64,000 bases of DNA from Bradyrhizobium sp. ISRA464 (GCF_029910095.1 NZ_CP094526.1:6138001-6202000), one strand, 5' to 3'. Positions 34,901-43,707 are shown, counted from the first letter of the stretch. Notes: generated by a model not told the origin, from the letters alone. A program made the numbers and translations.

Positions 34901-34921
34901 AGCCTTGAAGGACGCTCCCAT
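31913..34921 (-). CDS. zorD: Zorya type I helicase ZorD (SNF2 family)
   Basis: A 1002-aa protein. The C-terminal half is a SNF2 ATPase: motif I LLADDMGLGKTYQAL, motif II VVLFDEMQKIKS, GLTGTPIENRMEDLWCLFDR, and motifs V-VI ILSPKAAGVGLNIVAANHVI and QCNDRAYRIGQTKPV. The N-terminal ~450 residues are unrecognised in detail, as is usual for ZorD. In type I Zorya this protein acts on invading DNA after the ZorAB motor senses infection. It is the last gene of the zorABCD operon and follows zorC by one base. Length and order match the known system, so the identification is strong. Confidence 0.88.
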   Translation of the reverse strand: MGASFKAEFTTHGVHVRALEKRRFGRMRDIPRVDWSAAGLDRECLLELESLVENGATKSTDMDVWISSDQAVSLPGRICDALGFPPPAALGLSIALDGRIETPAGLLRLRWTDKWGREVRPERAGLLLQWGEQVGRLNATLFRLVDAIGTYNGTIGSDFERRVSAWLPVQDTLKHLTGAEVKRDGFLETFTLYQAGAFALDVRETANGVDFAPVLMSRNREFTAQDDEPADAAESPIESNVTDSIKAHASEDWNAALLSAEDQRSFVVQAIGGAGQARDAYQVGRNRFVLIDPALKLALDVLKEKRKGSEEERRAFVRNPRAAIAHALESAGEGTVPGQLFVETKHYSDRVEGLGLWERPQLPWLTRRPNAWLPEAGWIVDGPVSELAPLSAEELAQVEEDIQKAEIRGDAHVVIRGCPIPIDSAPEVLAEERRRSATVPQEEVLTLEDIQTEGHGKDPKQRLVLLIKKTNFDGVEYELGLRRRTALIDAETPPAARMGSTPLKPHQIEGFRWLVQTWTAGWPGVLLADDMGLGKTYQALAFLAWLKANAAALRAQGATHGPFLIVAPTALLRNWEKESLDRLSGLGLGQRIDAYGSALKQLKLPRSAEGNDQDTLDVAQLREADWILTTYETLTDHERSFARVAYSVVLFDEMQKIKSPDTLNTKAAKALNAEFVIGLTGTPIENRMEDLWCLFDRLVPGFLGDLKSFSRTFQQDSPEKLSELKRTLDTPLQAAPPVMKRRMKVDILEGLPTKQEKKYPTEMPAGQAQAYRELIQEARGSGDRSRGFMLKVLHGMRGVSLHPEDPSSIDLTGKARFDMFVRGSARLLTTVELLEQIASRNEKALLFIENLAMQEVLARGLAMSFGLDRKPAIINGSTPGERRLAIVESFEKSGDGFGLLILSPKAAGVGLNIVAANHVIHLSRWWNPAVEDQCNDRAYRIGQTKPVNIHIPMATHPDLPNESFDEVLDRLLEAKRRLSRDMLTPPTSDSDIESLFGKTVRS

Positions 34922-34922
34922 C

Positions 34923-36314
34923 TTAGCGCACGGTGTATTCAGATTGCGGGATACGAACTCCCGTCAATTCCTGCAATCTGCGGGCGACTCGATTCTGCCA
35001 AACGTAATTTTCTGAACCGCCATGACCAAAGATGTCGTGGCGCGTGAGACTTTGTTCGGTGCGATCGGTTGGAACAGGTCGTCTGACATCATCCGAGCTG
35101 TATGCCCTCAAATTGAGACCTGGTGGCTTTGCCCGGCTATTGTTCGGCCAAATATTGCAAAATCCGTTGTAGCTCCAATCCGCAACGATGCACTGTCCGA
35201 AGTCGAGCAGAAGCACGGCGTGACCTCTTTGGACAGCCTTACGCCCGCCATAGTTGAAGACCCCAAAAGGCGCTTCGCGGCCAAATGCGCTGCGCGCCTC
35301 TGCGGCTCCATCCTCTCCGAACACAACCCAGGCATTTCTGATAAGCCCATGATTATGAAAAGCGAGCCAGAATTTGCGACGATATTTCCAGGCTCCATCC
35401 GGCGCTATTCTGTCGACAACGTCGAAGAACTGTCGCAACGACTGCTCGGTTAGCCACCGCTTCAAAATGTCGGCGACATCATCCAAACCTATCCATTGCG
35501 CGCCATTGATTCTGGGATCGCCGAAACGGCCAACCAAGAAGTTGGAAATAAGGTCTCGATCGGCCTGAGCCGGAAGCGCGTTTCCGAAAGGCAACGTCAG
35601 CGCACGCGCCATTTCCTTGCGCCAGACAGGGAAGATGAGCCTGTCATCTGGTCCGAGGCACCATCTGCGAATGATGTCCAGTCGCTCCGGAGCCGCCACG
35701 ATGGGAGCTCCTTGCAAGATTTTGAGTCCCGCTGCGTGCATGAATGCCGCAAATTCTCCCTCAGCGAATGAGCTGGAAAGTCCAATCGTCTCCAGAAATG
35801 CTTGGACGTTCAGCTGCTTGCCAAGCGCTGCCTGTGCCAGTTGAACGATTCGAGCAGCTCCATTGAAAATGTCATATCGAGCGTTCAGACCGATCCACGG
35901 TTCTCCTGCAACGGGCGCAAAGCTGCTGAGGACGTATGATATTCGATCTAATTGAGGTCGATTTGGTGCGAACTCCATCAAATACACAGAGGCGAGCTGG
36001 CGATAGGGGCGCTTGCGTCTCATCTCAGCCACTCGCGCGAGGACAGCCTCGAGAGCGCCATTGTACTCCGCTATGGCAGGTTTCGTTGTCCAAATGCACC
36101 AGGTGATCTTGTTCCAGTCTCCGACGGTGGGCTCTCCACCGCGAGACAGTTGGTAAACAAACCTCTCCGCTACTGCATTGAGATCAACCGTCGGTTTCGC
36201 GAACTCGCCAGATGGTCTTGCCGATAGCGTTGAAAGAAGGCGCGCCACCGCTGTCGGTCCGCACAATGGCGGGGGAAGCCTTCTCCGCGCTTTTAAAGCG
36301 TCACGGAAGATCAT
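34923..36314 (-). CDS. zorC: Zorya ZorC (EH-signature protein)
   Basis: A 463-aa protein without known enzymatic motifs. The C-terminal half carries the EH-signature arrangement: AWVVFGEDGAAEARSAFG, then HAVLLLDFGQCIVADWSYNG and DIFGHGGSENYVWQNRVARR. The N-terminal half is helical and basic (DALKARRRLPPPLCGP). ZorC is the DNA-interacting cytosolic component specific to type I Zorya. The ATG overlaps the zorB stop (ATGA) and zorD follows immediately. Assignment rests on the signature region plus its place between zorB and zorD. Confidence 0.85.
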   Translation of the reverse strand: MIFRDALKARRRLPPPLCGPTAVARLLSTLSARPSGEFAKPTVDLNAVAERFVYQLSRGGEPTVGDWNKITWCIWTTKPAIAEYNGALEAVLARVAEMRRKRPYRQLASVYLMEFAPNRPQLDRISYVLSSFAPVAGEPWIGLNARYDIFNGAARIVQLAQAALGKQLNVQAFLETIGLSSSFAEGEFAAFMHAAGLKILQGAPIVAAPERLDIIRRWCLGPDDRLIFPVWRKEMARALTLPFGNALPAQADRDLISNFLVGRFGDPRINGAQWIGLDDVADILKRWLTEQSLRQFFDVVDRIAPDGAWKYRRKFWLAFHNHGLIRNAWVVFGEDGAAEARSAFGREAPFGVFNYGGRKAVQRGHAVLLLDFGQCIVADWSYNGFCNIWPNNSRAKPPGLNLRAYSSDDVRRPVPTDRTEQSLTRHDIFGHGGSENYVWQNRVARRLQELTGVRIPQSEYTVR

Positions 36315-37210
36315 AGGGAACCACCCTTCAGTTCCTGAATGGCAGCCCTCATCCTCTGAAGCAGGCCCTGCACCTCCTCAAGTCCAGAGGTCGGGTCAGT
36401 ATCCATCACGAATCGCAAATCGATCCTGCGATTTCTTCCCCGAGCGATTGTAGTTTCTGACGGATCAATCGGACGGGTCGACGAATATCCTGAAATCGAT
36501 AGAATCTCTTGTTTACGCCGATTGACGATCCTACGGAGCTCCGGCGCTACTGCTATAAGCTCGCGATAGGTACTGGCAGCACGCTGAGCCGAGAGCGACC
36601 AATTCTGATCATCATTCCCAGTCTCGTCGGTGTGCCCCTCAATGAAAACAGTTTCGACCGATGCTTGATCGGGATTCCGACATGCGAACTGAGAGCGCGG
36701 GCCGGGACAGATCGAATAGGCAGGCAACACCCGAGAGAGGACATGCGCAATCTTGTCAACATTCTTCTTTGCGTCACCAAGAAGAGAAAAATTGTTGACT
36801 GGAAACTGAACCGCGGCTTCCGTCAGGCGGAGCACATCACCTGAGGGCGATATCTCAACAGTTAGCCCTTCCCGACTCAATTGATCTCGAACTTCAGTAA
36901 GGAGGCGCAGGCGCAGTTCACTTGCTTCGCGAATTTCGTCAAGCCGCCTCCGGATCCGCAATTCCGTCTCGTCAAGCTCTCGTCCTACCGATTCTGCGAC
37001 CTCAATCTTCTTGGATTGGACCTTTGTCTTGGCCACCTGGACATCAGTCTGCTGCCGAAACAGAAGAGCGAAGCTCATCAACAAGATGATGAAGATGAAC
37101 AGCACCCCCACCATCATGTCCGTCATCGAAATGAAATAATTTTCGCCCTCCTCATGCGAATCCGAAGAACCTTGAGGCGGCAAGTCGGAAGCTGCATCGT
37201 GGTAGGTCAT
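36311..37210 (-). CDS. zorB: Zorya ZorB (MotB-like stator protein)
   Basis: A 299-aa membrane protein. An N-terminal cytosolic tail of about 25 residues is followed by one transmembrane helix, SMTDMMVGVLFIFIILLMSF, whose aspartate corresponds to the proton-carrying residue of MotB. A helical linker (residues ~55-115) leads to a periplasmic OmpA/MotB peptidoglycan-binding domain with VFIEGHTDETGNDDQNWSLS, AQRAASTYRELIAV and GRNRRIDLRFVMD. Together with ZorA it forms the ion-driven motor thought to sense phage at the envelope. It lies 6 bp after zorA and overlaps zorC by 4 bp. Confidence 0.9.
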   Translation of the reverse strand: MTYHDAASDLPPQGSSDSHEEGENYFISMTDMMVGVLFIFIILLMSFALLFRQQTDVQVAKTKVQSKKIEVAESVGRELDETELRIRRRLDEIREASELRLRLLTEVRDQLSREGLTVEISPSGDVLRLTEAAVQFPVNNFSLLGDAKKNVDKIAHVLSRVLPAYSICPGPRSQFACRNPDQASVETVFIEGHTDETGNDDQNWSLSAQRAASTYRELIAVAPELRRIVNRRKQEILSISGYSSTRPIDPSETTIARGRNRRIDLRFVMDTDPTSGLEEVQGLLQRMRAAIQELKGGSL

Positions 37211-37216
37211 ATCATG

Positions 37217-39232
37217 TTACTCGGCAGGCTCACGGGTAATCATGGCCTGCAGAAACCCGTCGAGCGTTTCATGGAGGGTCTCCACGTTCTCAGAAAGACT
37301 TACCACTGCGGAGCTAATCTTGCCCAAGATGGCTCCCGTGTGATCGTCTATTTGCTTGACGAAGTCGCGCATAGACTCCTGATGCCGAGAAACCTCCTCG
37401 TGAAAGCGGTCTGCGGCCCTGCCGAGGTCTTCGTCAACCGACTTGAACCTTGTTTCGTACTGATCCCAGACCTGTGCGATCTGAGCGAGATGCGCTGAAA
37501 GTTTTTCAGCAACGTTGTCCGCAGATTCCTGCGTGCTGGAAAGTGCTTCCACAGATTCCGCCATGGACGTACTCATGCGCTCAGTCGATTCGGCGACACG
37601 AGCTGAATGCATCAAAAGTGGCTCGCTCGCTGAACGGACATCACTTGCCACTTGGCTGAACGCATCAGCCGTCTCTCTCGAACGATCGCTGATCGTCTCG
37701 ATTTGCGCAGTTTGCCCAGAAAGAGCCAATGAGACTGATCGCAATGTGTCAGAAAGAGCGGCAATATCGCTCCGTAGCACCCCAACCACTTCATCTATGC
37801 CGGCATGCACGGCCGCGGCCGCTTGCTCTCCTGCAGTTACGGATCGCCGAGTGCTTTCCTCCAGCTGATCAGCAAGTCGCTTCTGCAGATCTGTAAGCGT
37901 ACCGCCGAACCCCTTCGATTGCGCTTCAAGACTTTCCATTACCTGAGCAAGACCGGCTTGAACCGATTTTGCGACATCCGCCGCAGAGCCGCTCAGGTTC
38001 TCACTCGCGGTGGCGAGCACCTTGCCGATCGCCTCCGCCGCTTGCGTTAACTTGCTAGAGAAGTCTTGTCCTGAACCCGACAAGTTGTGTTGTGTCTTGT
38101 CCAGCGAGTCGCGAAGGCTCTTGAGCGTATCAACAATCTCTCGCATCTCACGACTGGCACCTTGATCAAGCCGCTCGACGAAATTTTGAACCAAGCTGTC
38201 CGCACCCGTCCGGGAGGTTCGCGCGAGTTCCTCCGTGGTCCGCTCGAGCCGATCCGAAAGAGGAGCGACTGCTTTCGTTATCGCACTCCCTAACGCCGGA
38301 GCCACCGACTCGCCGAGACGCGCAAAGAAGCGTTCGCTGTTTATCTCCTTCAACTGATCCCTTTGCGCAGCGAGTATCTGACGCGACTCTTCTGCAATGC
38401 GCTGGGGCGGCGAAAATATCATCCGCTGCTCGATCGCGCGTGATAGCCCCTCGAAAGCGCCCTCGATCCAAATCTGGTACGTTCGAAACGTCAGGGCCAA
38501 CCCCAACGACGCACCCAAACCCGCGATTGAGGTTGAGAACTTGAATGTCGCCGCAGCGAGCAGTTCGTTCAGAGAAGTGGTCATTGCCTCAGCTGAACCT
38601 GCAGCAGTGCTGCCCGCAGCCCGATTTAGCGCCAAGACAAGACCAATGAATGTCAAGAGGAGTCCGAGCCCGACGAAGTAGCCTGGGATCGAACTCATCA
38701 TCTTGAGCCCGAAGAGCTCACCACGAGCATCGGCTAGGTTGATGTAAGTTTGCGGCCGGACGGTATACCGAACTACGTTGTCGTCTCGGATAACTGTCGC
38801 CGAGAATTGGCGCCATCCGTGGCCGACCACAGCATTGCACTCCAGTCGGCCTGAAATCCCGTCAAATGCCAGCGCGAAACCTGCAAAATCACCGGGACGC
38901 CCGAGGAAACCTCGGGCGCCCCTCAACGTAGCTCGAAGCAGAAGTACGTGCGAGATCAAGAAGGCGCCGGCGAGCGCGATCGCTATTTGTCCGATCCCGG
39001 ACGATAACGCAAAAGCGAAGCTCCGCTCTGACACGTGCTCGATGTCCCCGTTGCTGACTTCTCGCAGCACATCGAGAACATGGTTCCAATCTGAGTGGGG
39101 AGCGAATCGGGCCATTGCAATTAGAGTGGCCGCGAAGCTTCCCCAGAAAAGCGCCAGGCGAAACCAGCCACGCCAGAGCAACGGTGTACCGAGAACCCCC
39201 AAGACTGCCCCCACTGTAGTCACTCGAAACAA
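37217..39232 (-). CDS. zorA: Zorya ZorA (MotA-like motor protein with long tail)
   Basis: A 671-aa protein. Four hydrophobic segments occur in the first 260 residues: LWRGWFRLALFWGSFAATLI, GQIAIALAGAFLISHVLLL, YFVGLGLLLTFIGLVLAL and FSTSIAGLGASLGLALTF. The last two are the MotA/ExbB-type helices that surround the ZorB helix. Residues ~290-640 are a long coiled-coil tail of repeated heptads (for example LDKTQHNLSGSGQDFSSKLT), the intracellular tail that is a hallmark of ZorA. The likely start is TTG at 39232 or GTG at 39223; neither has a strong ribosome-binding site. It is the first gene of the operon, and a TTGACA sequence sits just upstream at 39238-39243 on the minus strand. Confidence 0.9.
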   Translation of the reverse strand: MFRVTTVGAVLGVLGTPLLWRGWFRLALFWGSFAATLIAMARFAPHSDWNHVLDVLREVSNGDIEHVSERSFAFALSSGIGQIAIALAGAFLISHVLLLRATLRGARGFLGRPGDFAGFALAFDGISGRLECNAVVGHGWRQFSATVIRDDNVVRYTVRPQTYINLADARGELFGLKMMSSIPGYFVGLGLLLTFIGLVLALNRAAGSTAAGSAEAMTTSLNELLAAATFKFSTSIAGLGASLGLALTFRTYQIWIEGAFEGLSRAIEQRMIFSPPQRIAEESRQILAAQRDQLKEINSERFFARLGESVAPALGSAITKAVAPLSDRLERTTEELARTSRTGADSLVQNFVERLDQGASREMREIVDTLKSLRDSLDKTQHNLSGSGQDFSSKLTQAAEAIGKVLATASENLSGSAADVAKSVQAGLAQVMESLEAQSKGFGGTLTDLQKRLADQLEESTRRSVTAGEQAAAAVHAGIDEVVGVLRSDIAALSDTLRSVSLALSGQTAQIETISDRSRETADAFSQVASDVRSASEPLLMHSARVAESTERMSTSMAESVEALSSTQESADNVAEKLSAHLAQIAQVWDQYETRFKSVDEDLGRAADRFHEEVSRHQESMRDFVKQIDDHTGAILGKISSAVVSLSENVETLHETLDGFLQAMITREPAE

Positions 39233-40185
39233 GTACGTGTCAATTCTTTCTTATACAACTGAACTTCAGTCCCGCCCTCACTGCCAGTATTGGAGAAGGC
39301 ATGCAGCCCCTGGCCATCGCGTCTCTGGAACACCGTATTTACACGGTTCGGGTTGAAAATCAGGTATCTCACTACCTGGCAAAGATCCGATCATGGCTAC
39401 GATTAGCGAGATCTTCCCCTCCGACCAAATAACCGATTGATTTATCTACTTAAAACACACCTTTGGCACAAACAGTGAACGTCAAGATGAGAAACTTTCC
39501 AAATGCAACTATCAGTTTTAGATCTACCTTGGCTCACATCTAGAGCAGAGTGCGAGATCTTCGACGAGTTCAGATTCTGCGCGATCGTCATCACGAGACC
39601 GATCCAAGGTCGATCCTTACGCATCAGTTAGACGGGATACCCACGTCGTCTCCGGAACATCACCCTTCACGCCATCGCCTGGACGGTCGATCCCGTGATT
39701 GCACGGCGCGAGGTCAAGGAAGTTACGTTGTTGCTCGACAGCCGCCGCCTGACCACGGACGTTATGACGTATCGGTCGAGGTGGGAGCGCAGCTAGTCGA
39801 TACCGAGTTCGGCGATCTTCATGCCCCCTCGATCAGCTCACTATCTACGAGTCTCGTCGGAGATGATAATAGTGCCGAAATTTAGAAATTTTTGAGCGCG
39901 ATCTCCGCGGCACTATGCCAACGCGATGCGATCGTCGCCCCTATAAAACCATCCACCCCTTCGATGTCACGGTGGACCATCAAGGGCGCGTGACTGCGGC
40001 TGACCGATCGTCTTGAAACCCGCGCGCATCAGAATTTCGATTGAAATCCGGTAGCAGCGACGCTCGCTGAATCCATGGGCTGGCTCGAACGCCGCGCGGG
40101 AGCTGCGCACACCAGCAGCATCGGATCCGGCTGAGGCTCGAGCGGCATCAGCCGGATCTGTATCGCTATTTCTCGCTCTGAGTCC
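39233..40185. other. Gene-free 950-bp stretch upstream of the Zorya operon
   Basis: No supportable gene. The first 200 bp upstream of zorA are AT-rich and probably contain its promoter. Around 39665-39790 one plus-strand frame reads IAWTVDPVIARREVKEVTLL and continues LDSRRLTTDVMTYRSRW before a stop; this has coding character and may be a remnant of a lost gene, but no start or family was found. The last 150 bp before 40186 show nothing recognisable. Confidence 0.45.
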
Positions 40186-40548
40186 CTAGCGTTTCCACTC
40201 TCTAAGAATCTCCGGATACTCTTCCTCCGGCTCGGGAGCAGACGGCATCCTAATCCAGCCCTTTATGATTTCGCCGCCGACGACGTCTGAGAGCGCGAAT
40301 TCGAATGACACGTCGCGTGACAGTGCCTCGATGTCCTCATCGACTTCCCCGCGTTCGACGCCGATTGCAGGCACTTTGCCCGGCCAGGTTATGGCCGCCG
40401 GAGCGTCGACCACACAATATTCACAGTCGTCAGGATCGATGATCGCTTCGACCATCCACCACAGCGTCTCAAGGTCCGGCGCCCAATAGAGCCCGACAGC
40501 CTCTTTGGTGTCGACACAGCGAATTGCAAAAAGGACCAACTGCAACAT
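40186..40548 (-). CDS. Hypothetical acidic protein
   Basis: A 120-aa protein starting MLQLVLFAIRCVDTKEAVGL with GGAGAG just upstream of the ATG. Two strand-helix units are followed by PDDCEYCVVDAPAAITWPGK and a strongly acidic stretch (GVERGEVDEDIEAL). The C-terminus ends EPEEEYPEILREWKR. No family is recognised. An acidic surface and small size are shared by many anti-restriction or DNA-mimic proteins, but that is speculation. It lies between Zorya and the satellite-like module on the minus strand. Confidence 0.5.
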   Translation of the reverse strand: MLQLVLFAIRCVDTKEAVGLYWAPDLETLWWMVEAIIDPDDCEYCVVDAPAAITWPGKVPAIGVERGEVDEDIEALSRDVSFEFALSDVVGGEIIKGWIRMPSAPEPEEEYPEILREWKR

Positions 40549-40635
40549 TTTCTCTCCACGGTGAGATCAGCTAAAGACATTTTCGGATTGATTGATGTGC
40601 CGGCCTGACAAACCAGCCCGTCGAGCGGATCGTGG

Positions 40636-40845
40636 TCATGGCTGAACACGCTGCTTGTAGTGCTCGATGAGAAGTCCGACAGGATCGGGGCACGTGCGGC
40701 CCCAACATTCGATGCACTGCCGCGCTCGCGTCAGGAGATCGATGCCCTCGTGAATGCTGGGGAGATCTTCGTCGTCGACGTCCCCAAATTCGAGTGCCAG
40801 GGCCGCGGCCAAGGCGCCGATCAGATCGATTTCATCTGCTGTCAT
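40636..40845 (-). CDS. Small hypothetical protein
   Basis: A 69-aa acidic protein starting MTADEIDLIGALAAALALEF. It has an acidic loop (GDVDDEDLPSIHEGIDLL) and a helix with two cysteines in RQCIECWGRTCPD. The C-terminus is LLIEHYKQRVQP. The composition fits a real small protein, but no family is recognised and its ribosome-binding site is weak. It is divergent from the RHH gene at 40944, with about 98 bp between their starts, which would allow shared control. Confidence 0.45.
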   Translation of the reverse strand: MTADEIDLIGALAAALALEFGDVDDEDLPSIHEGIDLLTRARQCIECWGRTCPDPVGLLIEHYKQRVQP

Positions 40846-40943
40846 TGAAAAAGCCTTTGGTTTTGCTCAATATGAAAAGACCGCTTTAGTCGGACAGGCG
40901 ACGGCCCTGCGCACCGCCGACTTGTTAATATTGGAAAGTCGCA

Positions 40944-41138
40944 ATGAGTTCCGGATACAATCAAAAAAAGAAAGCACGTAGGTTCGGAAGACCACCGACA
41001 TACGCGACGCCGATTATGGTGCGCCTGCTTCCTGAGCAGCTGGCTGCCCTTGACGCATGGATCAAGCGGCAACCAGATAAGCCCGGGCGCCCGGAAATGA
41101 TCAGGCGGATCCTGAACGAGTACTTGGCATTGGAATAG
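40944..41138 (+). CDS. Ribbon-helix-helix regulator
   Basis: A 64-aa protein. After a basic lead (KKKARRFGRPPTY) it has the ribbon-helix-helix pattern: beta strand TPIMVRLLPEQLAALDAWIK, then a turn and the second helix RPEMIRRILNEYLALE. GGAAAG lies eight bases before the ATG. Such small proteins bind operators as dimers and often control replication or excision genes of satellites and plasmids. It precedes the primase gene at 41599 in the same direction, separated by a 460-bp gap. Confidence 0.68.
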   Translation: MSSGYNQKKKARRFGRPPTYATPIMVRLLPEQLAALDAWIKRQPDKPGRPEMIRRILNEYLALE

Positions 41139-41598
41139 GTGACGAAGAAGCGTCTTAGCGAGTGCCTCAAGCCGGGGACTAGCATACGGGACCTCGAGTA
41201 ACAGCTAACCAGATAAATTGTGTGGTTCGAAGCTAGAGCCAGGACCTCATACTCCACCCGGGTCAGACCGGTCGGGTTATGCCTCGAAGCGTTTCGGATT
41301 GCTGATCTGCTGGCGCAGTCAAATGCACACAAACGGCGATGGGCAGGCGAAGGGGAGTGTGTATCTACTCGACAAATCGAAGGCTTGAAGCTTGGACAAC
41401 GGCTCTCCACCTCATTCAAATCCAAAGAGAATACTTTACGAACAACCGCCATTACTAAACTGACGATTGCACTGAGACTGAGACTGACACTGAGACTTAA
41501 TTCGTACCCCCCTATGAAACTCACATTCATAGGGTGTTCGTCGCCCGCTGCTGGTGAGCATGTGGCGGCTTTATTGAAGTATTCACCTCAGCGACAGA
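41139..41598. other. Gene-free stretch upstream of the primase, possible origin region
   Basis: About 460 bp with open frames on both strands that lack natural protein composition. It contains the hexamer repeat array at 41471-41494. In P4-like elements the replication origin can lie near the primase gene, so this stretch is a candidate origin or regulatory region; direct evidence is limited to the repeat and the absence of a gene. Confidence 0.4.
41471..41494. repeat. Hexamer tandem repeat ACTGAG x4
   Basis: Four adjacent six-base units, ACTGAG, ACTGAG, ACTGAC and ACTGAG, end 104 bp before the primase start. One unit differs by a single base. The array is short, but its place before a replication gene makes it a possible iteron-type site. 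Confidence 0.6.
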
Positions 41599-43707
41599 AT
41601 GCACGACTTATGTAGTGTTGAGACGAATTCCACCCTGACCGCCGCTTTGGATCTTATCCGGCGTGGCTTTAAGATCTTTCCTGCTCGTGCTCGCGACAAG
41701 GTGCCGGCGCTCTCCGGCTGGCAGGAGCACGCTACCACAAATGAGGACCAGATCCGGGAATGGTTCTCGCGAGACGGCTACAACATTGGCGTCAAAACAG
41801 GCCGGGACACTGGCCTGCTCGTCGTTGACATTGATCCGAAGAATGGTGGCGACGAGAGTTGGGAGCAGCTCAAGGCAGATCTCGGAATCGCCGATATCCT
41901 CACTCTGACCTGTCGCACCGGTGGCGGAGGGCGGCATCTTTATTTCGCCCTGCCGAGCGGGTTGCCGCACCGCGTTAAGGGGCCCGCCCCCTTCATGGGC
42001 TATGCCGGCGTCGACATCCGCGCCGACGGCAATCTTGTCATTGGCCCTGGTTCTGTCCATTCGAACGGTGGTCGCTACGAATTCGTCGATCCGGCGATTC
42101 CTATCGCTACTGTCCCGGATGTTATTCTGCAGAACCTTGTTCCGAGCCCCGGAAAAAGCGTTTCGGGCGCAGCAGCTGGAGCATCTATCCCCGAGGGAAG
42201 CCGGAACACTAATCTGCACCGCGAGGCTACCAGACTTCGTCTGCATGGCCTCGCCCAGGATGAGGTCCTCGCAGCTATCAACCAGATGAATCAGGGCCGT
42301 TGTCGTCCGCCGCTACCTGACGGAGAGGTGGAGCGGCTGGTCAAGTCCGCATTCGATTGGGTGCCTACCGTCATTCCCACGACCCACATCGAAGCGGCAG
42401 AGCACTTCGGGAAACTCATTCGCGGCTACGCCTCATGGGTACCCGAAGAAAAGACCTGGCGTGTTTTTGACGGCCGGGTCTGGCAGAAAGACATCACCGG
42501 TGACGTCGAGAGGCGGATCAAGGGATGGGTCAAGCTGCTTATCGAGCATGCCGAGGCCCTCCCCGACTTGGACCTTCGCAAGAGCTTGTCGAAGGTCGCC
42601 CGGCGCCTCGGCCAGGGCCGTGACATCGCAGCGGTCCTCAACCTCACCAAGTCTGAGCCCGAGATTTCGTGGTCGAGAACGAGCTTTGACCAGCACGCCG
42701 ACCTTATCTCCGTGTCGAATGGCGTCCTTCGATTTGCGGCGAGTGGTGAGATTGAGTTCCGCCAGCACCGGCCCGAAGATTTGCTCACGAAGAACCTCGA
42801 CGTTGAGTTCAATGCCGCAGCCGAAGCACCCACTTGGCACCGCTTCTTGACGCGCACGTTCGATAACGATGCTGAGATGATTGCATTCGTGAAGCGGGCC
42901 GCCGGCTACTCCATGCTGGGCGAGGTACGCGAGCAGATCTTTTTCATCGGGTATGGTATCGGCCGCAACGGCAAGAACACGTTTATAGACGCCATTGCGC
43001 ACGTCTTGGGAGCCTACGCGCGCACCGTAGCGTCGGGAAGCTTTCTGAAGGGCAAGAGCGGTATCAGGTCGGACATCGCCTCACTGGCTGGGGTACGGTT
43101 CGCCTACACGTCCGAGATTCCCGAAGGCCAGAGCTTCGACGCCGCCCTGCTAAAGTCGCTCACGGGCGATGCCAAGATCTCGGCTCGTTTCCTGTTCGGT
43201 AATGAGTTCGAATTTTCGCCGACGGCGAAGCACTGGTTCGTGACCAACTACCTCCCCGAGGCTGACGCTGAGGATTACGGCTTGTGGCGCCGGCTCATCC
43301 CGATCCCCTTCAAGATCGTGATCCCGGATGAAGAGACCGATCCTCTTCTACTCGATAAGCTTCGCGCCGAAGCTCCCGGAATTCTTCGTTGGCTCGTCGA
43401 GGGCGCTCAGGACTGGCTGAAATCCGGCATCGTCCCACCGGCATCGATCAGGGACGCACGGCAGTCTTATCGGCAGGATGTCGATGTCCTGGGTGCGTTC
43501 CTCACAGAAGAATGCAAGCAGGCCGACGAGCTCCAGGTCGGAGCGAGCGAGTTGTTTCAGCATTTTCGCTTCTGGACGCGCTCGCAGGGCCATCCCGATT
43601 GGTCAATGCGGAAGTTCAAGGAAAATCTCCTCCGCAAGCATTTCCGCCAGAGGAAGACCAACAAGGGTCAGGTCTGGCATGGCCTGCGTTGGGAGCCTGG
43701 GCGGTAG
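41599..43707 (+). CDS. P4-family primase/D5 helicase
   Basis: A 702-aa replication protein. The N-terminal PrimPol domain has ALDLIRRGFKIFPARARDKV, LLVVDIDPKNGGDESWEQL, RTGGGGRHLYFALPSGLPH and GVDIRADGNLVIGPGSVH, the acidic and histidine catalytic motifs. A short primase C-terminal region is followed by D5_N (about residues 330-440) and a superfamily 3 helicase: Walker A IGYGIGRNGKNTFIDAIAHV near 450, Walker B and sensor within VRFAYTSEIPEGQSFD and FEFSPTAKHWFVTNYLPEAD. P4-like satellites and integrative plasmids use such proteins to start and drive their own replication. It is the core of the 40.9-46.3 kb module that ends with an integrase. Confidence 0.85.
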   Translation: MHDLCSVETNSTLTAALDLIRRGFKIFPARARDKVPALSGWQEHATTNEDQIREWFSRDGYNIGVKTGRDTGLLVVDIDPKNGGDESWEQLKADLGIADILTLTCRTGGGGRHLYFALPSGLPHRVKGPAPFMGYAGVDIRADGNLVIGPGSVHSNGGRYEFVDPAIPIATVPDVILQNLVPSPGKSVSGAAAGASIPEGSRNTNLHREATRLRLHGLAQDEVLAAINQMNQGRCRPPLPDGEVERLVKSAFDWVPTVIPTTHIEAAEHFGKLIRGYASWVPEEKTWRVFDGRVWQKDITGDVERRIKGWVKLLIEHAEALPDLDLRKSLSKVARRLGQGRDIAAVLNLTKSEPEISWSRTSFDQHADLISVSNGVLRFAASGEIEFRQHRPEDLLTKNLDVEFNAAAEAPTWHRFLTRTFDNDAEMIAFVKRAAGYSMLGEVREQIFFIGYGIGRNGKNTFIDAIAHVLGAYARTVASGSFLKGKSGIRSDIASLAGVRFAYTSEIPEGQSFDAALLKSLTGDAKISARFLFGNEFEFSPTAKHWFVTNYLPEADAEDYGLWRRLIPIPFKIVIPDEETDPLLLDKLRAEAPGILRWLVEGAQDWLKSGIVPPASIRDARQSYRQDVDVLGAFLTEECKQADELQVGASELFQHFRFWTRSQGHPDWSMRKFKENLLRKHFRQRKTNKGQVWHGLRWEPGR

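Noticed and set aside
40961..41615. 189-aa minus and 131-aa plus frames between the RHH gene and the primase
   Set aside because: Composition is poor, one is antisense to the RHH gene, and both run through the hexamer repeat.
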